From Rhea pennata (taxonomy: Eukaryota; Chordata; Aves; Rheiformes; Rheidae): a stretch of DNA of 64,000 nucleotides. Below the pieces are notes generated by a model. It ran no database searches. It was not told the origin of the DNA and saw only the letters and a program-made list of their open reading frames with translations. Positions 39,269 through 51,500 of this stretch are shown piece after piece. Both the position numbers and the translations under genes were made by a program. The stretch covers positions 65,078,570-65,142,569 of the forward strand of contig NC_084667.1 of assembly GCF_028389875.1 (NCBI RefSeq). The letters are read 5' to 3'. Every line of letters begins with the position of its first letter. Position 1 is the stretch's first letter.

Positions 39269-39290
39269 GGCGCGGCGCGGCGCGGCGCGG
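39269..39290. repeat. GGCGC tandem pentamer
   Basis: Four GGCGC units plus a partial fifth, immediately beside the trinucleotide repeats in the core promoter. Confidence 0.9.
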
Positions 39291-39423
39291 AGCCGAGCGC
39301 GGGGAGGGGCCGCGAGCTGCGCGGCGGCGGCCCCGGCGCAGGCCCATTTCCGGCGGGCGGAGGCGGCGCCGCGGCGGCTGCTGCTGCTGCTGGCGGCGGC
39401 GGCGTTGCTGGTGCCGGGACACA

Positions 39424-39462
39424 ATGGGCGGCGGCGGCGGCGCGGCGGTGCGGCGGCGCTGA
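39424..39462 (+). CDS. Candidate upstream ORF in EXOC5 leader (12 codons)
   Basis: An ATG with A at -3 and G at +4 opens a 12-codon ORF (MGGGGGAAVRRR) that stops at TGA, 24 nt before the EXOC5 start and in the same frame. If transcription begins upstream of 39,424, this uORF would be expected to lower translation of EXOC5 or force reinitiation. Translation is unproven. Confidence 0.4.
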   Translation: MGGGGGAAVRRR

Positions 39463-39486
39463 GGAGCCCGCCGCCTGCCTGCGGCC

Positions 39487-39513
39487 ATGGCCACCGCGGC
39501 CGAGCTCTTCGAG
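39487..39513 (+). CDS. EXOC5: EXOC5 coding exon 1
   Basis: Nine codons, MATAAELFE, with donor GAG|GTGGGC. The very short coding part sits inside the CpG island. Confidence 0.9.
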
Positions 39514-42500
39514 GTGGGCGCGGCGGGGGGCCCGCGGCCGGGGCGGCGCCGCCGGCGGGGCTCGCTGCCCGCGGCCCGGCCGCACGCAGGGAGCCGCAGC
39601 CTTGGGGGTGGGGGGAGGCGGCGGCGGGAGCCGGGCGTTCGTGGGGGAGGGCGAGAAAACGAAGGGGAAGGAGAAAGTTTGGGCGAGGAGCCGTGCGGCT
39701 CGGCGCCCGAGCCTGCCTCGGCGCTGCTCGCCGGGCCTGGGCCGCCCGCGCCGCTTCGGCGCCGCCCGCCGCGGTCCCAGCCGGCGCCGGCGAGCCGGGC
39801 GCGACCGAGAAGGCGAATAACGGCGGTGCTGACGGCGGTACGCGCCGCGCCGAGCCCGGCGCCCGCCCGGCCTTCAGCGGCCGCGAGGCCCGGCCAAGCG
39901 AAGGGCCCGCGCGAGGCCTGGCGTGAGCAGGGCGCGAAACGCGCCCGGGCCCGAGGCCGGGCGAGCTCCGCTCCTCCGGCTGGGGCGCGTGGCCGTGTCC
40001 GCGCCTCGTCCGGCGTCCCGGGGCGCGGCGCCCGGCCCGGCCGGCCGGCCGGCGGGAGAGCTGACCCTCCGTTTCGCCCCCAGGCCTGCCCCTCGCCTCG
40101 AGGCGTCGAGTTTCCGAATCGGTGCTACGGCTCGCGAGCGTTGCGACTCGTTTCTTCCGGCGTGCGCGGTTTTAAAAAAAACACAGCAAAATTAGCACGC
40201 CGTACTGGAAGCGGTTAGGTGTCCGGCCTCGTGTTCCCGCTGCGCCGCCTCGGCTCTCCGAGAGCCCGCTGATTTCTCAGCGCGATGGTGATAACGTGGT
40301 TCCGCTCTCTGAGGGATCCTGAACATGAGGTACCTCGGGTGCGGAAAGAAGGCCGTACGTTTTGTCTGTGTTGGATCGTGCAGCAATCAGTTCCATTTTC
40401 CAGTGGTAAGAAAGATAAAATTGCACAGTAGATGAGGCCTTTGCCTAGACGTAGCGTTTGGAAAGTTGTTTCCCAGTGTGATAACCAATATTTCTTTTCT
40501 GAGTCATCACAAAGGCAGGACAGGTTATATCAAAATTCGCTAAATTGGTTTGAGGCAATTGCCACGAAGGAATGGGCTTAAAACGCGTGCTTGTTATGGA
40601 AGTAACCTTTGGCTCTGTGGTGAGGGCAGTGTTTTGCTGCCATGTCTATGCAGAAGTGTGTTTGAAAGTCATTTGCAATATAGATACGTGAAATTGTAGA
40701 GAAGGATCTGTTTTGGAACTGAACAGAATGTGGACTCGATCTCCCTCCAATAAGCCGAAACATAATTTAACAATGAGTGTTGCTAAACTGGATTTTAACG
40801 TGGTGCGGTGCAGTTTAGTTTCATTTATACAGACCAGCTCAAATAAGGATATCTTCCACTAAAAGCAACTCTCATTGAATTTGTAGTATTGGCTGGATGG
40901 ATAGGGCCACATTTACAGAGCTAGAGGGAACTTGAAAGCTGTAAAAAATTGACTGTTAGACCTCATCTGATAACAGGCAAAGGACTTGCAAATGACACTT
41001 GGAACAGATGATTTATGAGCAGTTTCTGCAGAACTGTGGGGGAAATTTAAAATAGAAAATAGGCTGTCAGATAGATATAGCTAACTGTAATAGCAACATT
41101 GCTTAAAAAAGAAAAAAAAACAGATTATACAAACAAAACTATACAAACTTACACATTCTACTTGTAGTAGAATGTGCAGTGTCATGACATGATGCTGTCA
41201 AACTTCATTGTTCTTTATAAAATAGATTATTTTAATGCAACCTTTGACACTGAAAATTTGGAAGGAAAAAACTTGTTTCTGTATTGGTCGATATTCTGCA
41301 TGTAGTGTTATCCTGTGTGTTAGTACTTCCTAAATAATACAATATGAGGTTCGTATAATAAATGCTAAGAGAAACTGAAGGATTGGTCTTCTATATAAAT
41401 ATGCCTGAAAAACGTTTTCTGGATTATGCCCCTCTGTAATATTACCACAGCTATATACAATAGTGATTCTGACATAAGTTAATCCTAATTAAAATAATGA
41501 ACACTTTTTGCTGACATGTCAAAATTGTTAAAAACAAAATGCAGGTTTCTAGTTTATGCAGAATAGCGGATGCAGAAGGAATGAGGCAAATTGGGAGACA
41601 GCATGAGTGTTGCAGAAGAGAGGGACGCCAGTGGGTGCCTGCCCCACAGGAAGGACTGCAGAGGGACCATCCACTTTGACCACGGCTGGCCCAGGGGCAC
41701 GGTATAGGTTGGAATCCACCACGACGTTTGTTGCCATTTACCCAGCCAAATGAGATGCAGGTGAAGGAGTTCTAGGCACTCTGTGTGCATGGGTATGGCG
41801 GGAAGTTGGCATTGCTTTTCTTTGAGGGGTTAGAGCTTTTTTATGAGATTTCCATAGAAGATCAGGCTTTGATACTCTGGCTTGCAGAACAACTCTGTAA
41901 ATGTTGCGTTTTATGAAGGGGGAAAAAAAACCCAAGGTCATATGAGTGTGTGAGGAATTGTTTAATGTGTGCGTCTGAAAGAAGGGAGAGACCTAGGAAA
42001 TGAAATACGGGTGCCATCAGTAAGCGCTCACTCTTCCCATATGGTCCTTCTGTAGTGTTGTATTTGGCACTGGTATCCTTACACCTGGAATGGTGCTGCA
42101 GTTTGGTTACAGGCTCTTCAGAAAAGATTGTGGCAATGACTTTCATATAAAGGAAGAGTGCAGAGAAGAGCTGGAAGGTTCCCCTGAAGGGAATGTTACC
42201 ATGTTGAGTGGTTCATTTAACCTATAATTAAAGCTGCAAAAATGTTCTCCAACTTTTAGAAGTGAAGATGACATAAGGAGAGAATTTGTATCTAATATGA
42301 AAATATTGCATTATAATTTATAAGGAAAAGTATTCACCTAAGGGAAACTTGGGTTGTGTATCAGGAAGAACTGAGATAAAGCGATGAGTTACTTCTAGAG
42401 AAATGATTTGCATGTCATATCATCCAGTTAAGCTTGAAACTCACCAACCAGGCTGAGCAGGACATGCTTACTTTGGTCAGTCTTTGAAAGGAGAGTTACT

Positions 42501-45500
42501 AGGTGATCTCTTGAAAGGGTGGAATTTTTGTCCTGTCTAGAAGGATTCAGTATATTGCAAATTATATTAAAAAAAAACAAAAAAACTTTGGTTAATAGAA
42601 GGGCCTAATCAGGCAAGGCAAGATGTGTTTTGGGGATAAATACTGAAGTGGCTTTGCTAATGTGAGTAATCAGTAATCTTGAACTGGCAATACTTACTTT
42701 CCAACGCTTGCTTTTAGATGTTAAAATAGCACTTTTATTTTCTTCCCTATTGCTTCTGATGAGATTTTACATCTGTCAGTACTAGAACCAGTTTGATACC
42801 TGTGAAGTTTTTTTCATTGTTGTTGTTTTGTGGTTGGCTGTTTTTTGTTTTTAACCCAAGTATTATCAACAGCAACGGTGGCAGGTTTCATTATGAGAAG
42901 TAAGAGCTGTTGCAAGTACCTCTATTAACCGTGACTGGTTTTGGCTCTATACTGGGCTGTATATTACAGTTTATGTATCAAAGTTTTAGAGCTCTGGCTG
43001 CGTGTAACTTAAAAGCTTTCTGAAAACTCCTGGTGATTGTGAGAATGTTTAGTTTGGCAATCTTAGGTATGCTAGTGGTGTTAGGATGTAGCAATGCTGT
43101 TAGATTATCAGTGGAGTGATGAATATATTCTATAAAGATGAATGTTATCAGACTGTGTTTCTATTTTGAGTTTAATATTGATTATGTGAAAAAGCGTTTT
43201 GAGCTGATTTAAGTATTAGGTCAACTGAAGTAGGAACTCTTGGATTTATAATGAGGTCTCTGCTCTCGGATAATGTTGTCGAGTGGAATGCTATTCTGGA
43301 AGATTCAGCAGATATTACAGAAGATATTTGTGTAACCTTGTGTTTTTAGCATCATTAATGCACTTTGAATTGAATTTGAATCTTTGTGTTTTGCCACACA
43401 GTTGAAGGCTAGTGGGCCACAGCAGGGTTTGTTGATGAAGTATCTTAAATTAGCGTAGCTGATGCATGTTTCAGATACTTTGTAATCACAAGTCATAAGC
43501 GCACCTGGAAATGAGGGCGGGTAATTTGCAGCCAACTCTTAACAGACCAGCAACAAGTTCTTTGTTAGTACTTCAGTAACCTCTACGCTAGGTGTCCAAA
43601 CCCACTATATTAAGAGTATTTTCTGCATTAAATATGTAAACATAAGAGGTAACGGGGGAACTGTCGACACTGTACTTGCTCTTGATTGTAGTAAAGCTTC
43701 TAAATGCTTTCAAAATGATGTATGAGCAGCTGCTTAAGAAACTACCTGCTGTGGTACATTGTAAGGAGTTTTTGTTCTGTGGCTAGGAGCCTTTTGTGGC
43801 AGATGAATACATTGAACGCCTGGCATGGAGAACACCTGGAGGAGGTTCCAGAGGTGGAGAAGCTTTTGATCCTAAAAGGTAAAATAAAATTGTATAATGG
43901 TCAAAGTGGATGTCTCTCTAATTATACTATTTTATTACATGTATGACAAAAAGCCTTTGTGTAGTTTTGGTGTGTGTCTAAGAAGGTTTTCATCTGAGAG
44001 AATAGCTGGAATTTGTGACCATCAGCTAGTTATTCAGAACCAATTATTCAGTAACAAGAATAGAGAAAGTCACTGTCTAATTTATACCTTTCGAACAAGA
44101 GAATTAATATTGTTTGTCAGACGTGAATGTTTCTAAAGCACTAAACTTGCTAAGTTAAAACATAAAGTGAGGCTTCACTGCTATGAAAGTTTAAATGAAT
44201 TTAATGAGTTTTTTGCTAGTTTAGCTCCCTGAAGTGACTTGTTGCAGGACCTATTTCCAGTGCTGGTGCAAATAACAAACATGCATGAACAAACAGGTGG
44301 GATGGGAAGAAAGGTAGGAACATGGCAGTGTTGATTCAGGTTGTTTTAACCTGGGCTTAGTGATATAGTCTGAATCAAACTAACAGTTTGCTCCTGCTGA
44401 ATGGAGATGGTCTTGGGCCCCTTTCTTTGCTCCTGACTGTATGCTGCAATGGCTCAAGCGTGGTCTAGGCACTTCTGTTATCTCGTGATAAACTGATTTA
44501 ACTCACTAAAATGTCAGAAAACTAATCTGAAAAAGACAGCTTTTTTAAATTGGAGTTAGCAAATTTTTGTGACTAGAGAAGCCTAAGAGCAGGTGCAAAG
44601 GGAAGAAGTGGTGTGTCTGCGAGCTGGTGGTGAGGGAGGAATGTGGGTAAAGAAGGAGCAAGGGCAGGGTAAGAGGAAGTGAGGAAGGAGGAAGCAGAGG
44701 AAGACCTTCTCCTTTTATTTGTGGTGAGCTGTTAATTTGACTTGGCTCTTTTGAGAGACCTCGCCCTAAGTCAAAAAACCAGCTGCCTGGTTTCTGGGCC
44801 AGCATTGCATGGTGCACTGGTAACTCAGAGGGATGGTTTTATGTGACAGAGCTAAATATCTAAGCTTCTATATTCCTAATTCCCGGATCTGCTTTTGTTT
44901 TGAAAAGAGCTACTATTTCAAACAGTGAACTTTTAAGCTTTTTATCTCAATATTGGTATTCTTTCTAGACACGTAATTGGCATAAGTGTGTTTTTTTTTT
45001 TTTCCTCAGGTGAGTGTAACTTGGAAGATGACCTTGATCTTTCAACTTTTCCAGTTCTTGAAATGCTTATAAGCTAGTTGGCTCAACAAAAGGTTTAGCT
45101 ACCTGAACATTAATTTAGATTATGGTATTCAAAGTGCAATAGCTGTTTTTTAGTGAATTATCACCCCCACACTTTCCTTCCAAAATGAGATTGTTTGCAG
45201 TAACGTGAACTAGAACACTGAAGATGTTTAGAAGCTTTGTAGAAAAGCTGTTTTTATTCAAGGGCAGATAATGAAAAGCTTCACTAGTATGGTCAGAGGA
45301 CATGTTTTCTTGAGAAGTCCTGCTCTTTGGAGGCTTGCAAGAACAACAACGATGATGGACTTGCTAGCAAGATGCTGAACCCTCAGCATTCATTGTGGGA
45401 TCTGCATCTTAAAAGAGCTTTGAATGTGAGTTAGGTAGGAAGAAGCCTGGAACTGTGCAGGATTAGTTCCTCTAGCTCTTTTCCCGTAGTTATTCCGAGA

Positions 45501-48500
45501 GTATAATTTAGAGCAGTCAGGGATCTGTACTGATACCAGCTCGCTTTAACCTGTCTTCTGTGTTTCTATTGAATTGCCTGTGTTAACTTCTGCAGTGTAC
45601 TTTCATGTTTATCAGGACAAGTGGGAGCTACAGCTATAAATATTTTTCTCTTGGAAGTTTCTAGTATGGGGAGTAAGAAACAGAAGCCTTGTAGTGTGAA
45701 GGACATGTTTTCACTTCTCTATTTTTTTAAAAAATGGTGCTATATATGTATTTTTTTTATTTTATAGATAAGTTGTTGAATTCTCCACTTCTGTTCTCAG
45801 AAACTTCAACAGCAGCTACCTCTTCTACTTGATTGTTCTTTCCACTCTCACTGTATTGATTACTATTGCCAAATAAGTGTATTAGCGTAATACCTTTTTT
45901 TTTAAAAAAAAAAAAACACACTCCAAACTGAATTGAAGGGTCCATTAAAATAAATAGAAGCTATTTGCACTTCTCTAGGCTTTTGTTTGAAACTAAGGTT
46001 TGTATCATTGACTATCATTCAAATTACATTTAAAAAATACTTTTCTAATTTAAGTTTTTTTCATGATTTCTCTGGAATCTAATTTAACGTACTTACTCTT
46101 GGGCTCCTGGCAAGCAGGAAAGGGAGGAAAGAAGTCCCAAGTACCTCTGCACAGTGTAAAAACCTGTCATTTTTAGCAGCAGTAAATACTGAAAACTCAG
46201 TGACTATGCAACTAAAGAGATTTACATTATTCTCATTTAGGTATTGCTTGGAGAGAGCTCAGACTGTTTGCAAAGAGAGGTACTGTAGTTGTTTGCTGGG
46301 AAGGAGTCATGTGAGGATAAATTAACAACCCTCACATCTTCCCTTCTGGTTGTTCAGAGTCTCTGGCCTAAGCATGGGGAGCCAGGAGAGGAACAGCATG
46401 CTCCTTCTGCCTTTCAGCAGTACTGCAGGTTGGAAGAGCTTGAGAGTTGTTACATACCTTCTGAATACAGTGTAAGGTGAAAATGCGGGATCCTAGAAAT
46501 AGTTTCCAGAAAAGGATCTAGTTGTCATCCTCTCTTCTGCTTTGACATTAAACCTTGATGACAGAGTTCTGCAGTCTTTAATACGTTTTTCAGCTATTAG
46601 CATTAGGTCTGTGGTTGTGGAGGATCTGAGAATAATTGTATACTCTATGCATCAGTGACTGGGATGTTTTTAGAAGAGTATGAGCTGAAAGATGACTGGA
46701 ATGGGATAGAAGGGACAAAAAGAGGATTGAGAGATGGAGGGAGAGACATGCTGAGTATGGCAGGAAGAAGCATAGACAAAACTTAAGAATGCATTTGAAT
46801 ATACTGTGTTTGGAATGAGTAATATGTGAGTCTGAAAGAAAAACAAGCGATGGAAAGTGAGAGGAAAAAAATAAATTGGTGTATGTTACAGGAAGAACAG
46901 GAATGGAATCAGGAAGCAAAGCAGTTACAACTGGAACAAAGTTACGAAACAATATAGTTGCTTATATCACCTGTTAATAGGAAGCTAGTCAATTTTGAAG
47001 TGTGCGGTACAGTAGAAAGTGTGTTATCCCTTCAGCTGAAGGGATATAGTAGCCCAAGTTATTATTTGCCCTGATGAGAAGATTTATTTGAGGAAGACTG
47101 GGGAGATGTGGTGGTGTGTGTTTGGGTTTTGTTTTTTGGGTTTTTTGTTTTGTTTTGTTTTGTTTTTAACCAGTGACAGATCCAGGTTCTTGAGCAACTG
47201 GTGTTTAGCATTTTTTGCCCCATCAGCTGCTATTCATGTGATCCCATAGCTCCTAGGTAAACCTAGAGAGTTCTGCACAGCTAAGACAGTGTAGTTTAAA
47301 AGAAAACTCAATTTGTAGGCTAGGCCTATATCAGCCTACTCACCACTAGGTTAGTGCTATTTTTTAAAAAACAAAAAAAAGTTCTGGGCACAAGACTGTC
47401 TTTTAAACTAAAGCCTGCTTTACTATCTTTTATTTTAAAACAGATTATTGGAAGAGTTTGTGAACCACATCCAAGAATTACAGGTAATGGATGAAAGGAT
47501 TCAGAGAAAGGTGGAGAAGCTAGAACAGCAATGCCAGAAGGAAGCAAAGGAGTTTGCCAAGAAAGTGCAAGAGCTGCAGAAAAGCAATCAGGTAAAATCT
47601 GGAGCATATAGTCAGTGCTAAGCTGTAAAAGTTTCAAAAGCATCATATGCTTTGTTAACATGTCTTGGTACAGTGAGCCAGTGCTTGAGATAAAATAAAG
47701 AAGGTTTGCTGGAAAACAATTTCCCCTGTCAACAGGGCTTATCTGCAGATTCCGTTAACGACTGTTAGTGTTTCTAAAAGTTGTCCTAACAGTTTAAGGG
47801 AAGACACTGAACTTTGAGCAGCTGTGTGTATTAATTTAGTAGTTCTGAATAGTTCTGAGATGCAGCACTTAAGCTGATGCCTGGATTCACTGTGCTGTTT
47901 ATTGAAATGACCTAGTGCTTCTTAAAATATAGTAAATGGAAATCATGAGTTTTGTGCCTATGTTCTCCCAGGTTGCCTTCCAACATTTTCAAGAACTAGA
48001 TGAGCACATCAGCTATGTGGCAACTAAGGTCTGTCACCTTGGCGACCAACTGGAGGGGGTAAACACGCCACGGCAACGGGCTGTGGAGGCTCAGAAGCTG
48101 ATGAAATACTTTAATGAGTTTCTGGATGGAGAGCTGAAGTCTGATGTTTTTACAAACTCTGAAAAGGTAAGAGCTGTCAGCGGGATGAAAGCAGTTCAAA
48201 GCAATAAGCAGTACTGCCCTAATTACAAGCTGCTACCATGACTTACCATGGTCAGACTTCAAACCAGTGAGTGACTGACTTGTTAAAGTTGCATTGTTCT
48301 GAAATGTAAATTAACAACACTAGACTGCAGATTGCTGATAAAGTATTTGTATTCAATGATGTTTAATGTGACAATGTGGCATTTTTCATTTTATGAAATT
48401 ATCAGAGATTTGAGAAATGCTGGGAGGGCAACTTTAAAACACATACAATATCTGCCTTTTTCCTTTGAACTCCTTGCATAAGATCCACCCTGTAATGCAG

Positions 48501-51500
48501 AACGTTTCTGAATGCAACTTCTTTGTGAAACTTCACTGTGTTGGGTCAGTCCACTCGCCTTGGATACCTTTTTGTCACAGCATGCCTGTGGGCTTTGTAT
48601 AGTCCTGTGGTTATGTCTCCACCCTCTGATTTAGAAGAACTGGGCAGGAAAACTTCAAAGAAACCTTTAAGCATTTTGTTCTTCTTATGCTTCAAGAGTA
48701 TGTTTGTAAACCAGAGTCTGAATGGTGTGGCCACCAGAAGGGAACTGAAGAAAGAGTCTTCAGCTGTAGGCAGGAGGGCACATATAGGATTCTCCTGTGC
48801 AATATATAAGATGAATAAGTTTTTGAGGTGTGTCTTGAAGACTCTTTCTGCTCTCCTTAAATCCTGTGCAGTGGTATATACGATCACAGTCAGGAAAATT
48901 TGTGGTGTGTGAGAACAGCAAAAATTTAGTTTGCACATTCAGCAAAAAATATGCCTGTACTTGAAATATATCATATAAAGGATATAAGAATAGGTTAATA
49001 GTCATCGCCCCACTACTTAGCTGAAGGTATCTCTCAGGGAAATGAAAAGCTAATAATTTAATATACTTGTACTCACAAGCAGTCAGTTCCACAGTGACTT
49101 CTGAATGATGATTTGTGGATATATGGTAATTGCTGGTTGATAGCTTGCCCTAGTGAAAGAGAGAACAGCAAAAAAGCATTTCTGACTCCCAAGGAAAGTG
49201 GAAAGGTTTCAACATAACAAAAATTGTTGTATGGGCAGTATTTTTGCAGATCTGCTTAAGATTTCTTTCTTTTTTTTTTAGTAGAAATGAAATACATGTT
49301 TAAAAGAGTAAAATGTTTTTTATTCTTGTGCAAAATATTTTATGCCAGCATGGTATTAAATAACATAGCACAAGTTAAAGAGAATTATATGCAGTCTGAT
49401 GAAGGATCTCTTTTTCAAAATTCTGCTTTTATTCTACTTGTTACTGCAGGATTCACAATTTCTAGTGAAGGATCTCAAAAAACTGTGGTAGATTGATAGG
49501 GTAAGCCTGGAAAGTGACAAACAAATTAATCCTTGTCCATCCTGAAAAATAAGACATTTGACAAATTTGTAGGATGAAAAGTACAGTAAAGTCCAGGCAT
49601 CTTGTGTTAGTTTATCAAGGAAGTGTGTGGGAACATGAACGAGATTTTCTGGGTACTAGTTGTCCTGTACAGATCGCTTTTGGTCAGGGTGGGCTAATTC
49701 TGTTTTGTAACTTCTTGCTTCTTAATTTAAATAGTAAATAGAAAGTGTTTGTAAAATAACCTGCCTAGGCAAGTGCTGTGAGCTTTTTAATGCGTCTTTG
49801 AGTTAAAAATAGTTTTGTAGTATGAGACAGCAACAAATATCCTTGAATGTACACCATCAGTGCTTTGTCAGTGTTTTCTGATCTTCAGCTGATGTGGTTT
49901 TAGACATTCTTCTGGAGGATATTATGATTTTTTTGAACTGTGCAATCCTTCAATAAAGCTTTTTTTTTTTTTTTTTTTTTTTTCCCCCTTAAGGCATTGA
50001 GGACAGGCTATATGGAGAAAGGACAGACAAGAAAGGAATTACATGTAATTACTTCCTAGCAAATTCATGTTTTTATAAACAGTGTCAGTTCTTACAGTCT
50101 ATTGGATCCTTACCTCCTCTTTTTTTTTTTTTCCTATATTTGTATTGTCACTTTCTGCATTACTTTCTTCTGAGCAATTGCTCTGCTGAGCAATTTCTAA
50201 TATCTGTGGTCTGTGATGACTTGTTTTCTATTTTCCGTTGTGTTCTATGCTATGTATTCCATATCTTAATCCTCTTTGGACTTCTTACTGCTCTTGCACT
50301 TCCAGCTAACTACTCCTCTGTGTTGAAGAGCATTAAAGTGAGCAAATTATCAGTTAAAATAATTCAGTTTTTAAAATGATCTAACAGTTTACTTGTTCTT
50401 CATGCAACAATATTGTCTTGTGTTTGTTTAACATGCTAGCTATTATTTTTAAATCATTTTCTCCATGTCTGTTCAATGCTCAGTGTTGTTCTCTTATGCC
50501 TTTTAACTTCCTTGTTCATAATATTATCTGTTAAAAATTTTCTTTTACTGTTCTTTTTTTTTCTGATTTTTTTACAGATATGGTATAGCCTTTAAGTTAT
50601 ATTTTACAGAATCTATATTTATTTTGATTTAATAGTTTAGAGGAACCTGATTAAATTAAAAATGGAATATGTTCTGATTTAAGCAGAAACCATGGAAAAT
50701 TGATCTGTCATGGTTTCTGTTGTGCATAAGAAAAGGCCCTAAATTCAATAAAATCTAAGAAGTTAGTTAACAGCTATTGTATGAAAAGAAGACAGAAAAT
50801 ATGTTTTTGTAATACTGGCAAATAACTGCTAGTATATAGGCCATCCTAATGACATCAATATTGATCAGGTTTGTTAGGTATTAAGGTTGCTGTAAGTTAA
50901 TAGAAATAACTACTTTTTCACAGAATTTATTGGAGGAGCAGAGGTGCTTTTGACTTAAGAGGCTGTTGCAGGGTGACAGTTTAAAACATAAGCTTCTCTT
51001 ATTAATATGGGTGTACTTTATTAGAGTTCCTGGTTTTGCTGGGCAGCCAAACCAGTGTGACTGTACTATCTATTATTACGGATGTGCCTCGTGCTATTCT
51101 TGAAAAGCTTTAATCCAAGCCCCACATAAATAGTGGGAGAATACGATTTCGTTGTTTCTTCTCCTGTCACTCCAGATCTCTGGAACATGGCAAACAGGAA
51201 AATAAGATAAATTTCATGTTTTTCACGTATTCAGTTGCGTTAAGTCATAAGGTAAAGGCTTTGCTTTTGCAGTAGCTAGACCAGAGTAGTTTTCATTGCC
51301 TCCTCCAAGCTCCTTTTGGTCCCCAAGACTGAATAATAAAGCCTCTAAAGCCATCACAGAGCCATGCCTGGTTCGGACCAGTCGACATTCAGTGAGCTAA
51401 TTCCGCCTCGGTCTCAACCTGCTGTGTTCACCGCACTTTCGAAAGTGGTGACTGATGTTTCTGTAGTTTCAGTTAACCTAGTAAAACAGTCACTAAGTGC

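Larger units (their letters stand above)
39191..39486. promoter_or_regulatory. Bidirectional core promoter and 5' leaders of AP5M1 and EXOC5
   Basis: Only 296 bp separate the two divergent start codons, so both leaders and the core promoter must fit here unless upstream leader exons exist. No TATA box is visible. An ATTTCCGGC word at about 39,346-39,354 matches the ETS/GABP core, frequent in bidirectional promoters. Transcription start sites cannot be located from sequence. Confidence 0.82.
38900..40140. promoter_or_regulatory. CpG island at AP5M1/EXOC5 head-to-head start
   Basis: Extremely GC- and CpG-rich sequence that covers the first coding exons of both genes and ends abruptly at about 40,140, where AT-rich intron begins. 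The abundant retained CpGs imply an unmethylated germline state, typical of housekeeping promoters. The giant ORFs crossing it on both strands reflect the lack of stop codons in GC-rich DNA and are not genes. Confidence 0.9.

Noticed and set aside
39040..39926. Several overlapping ORFs of 148-245 codons rich in A, G, P and R
   Set aside because: They fall in the CpG island, where stop codons are rare. Different frames and strands overlap, and only the AP5M1 and EXOC5 first exons match known proteins.
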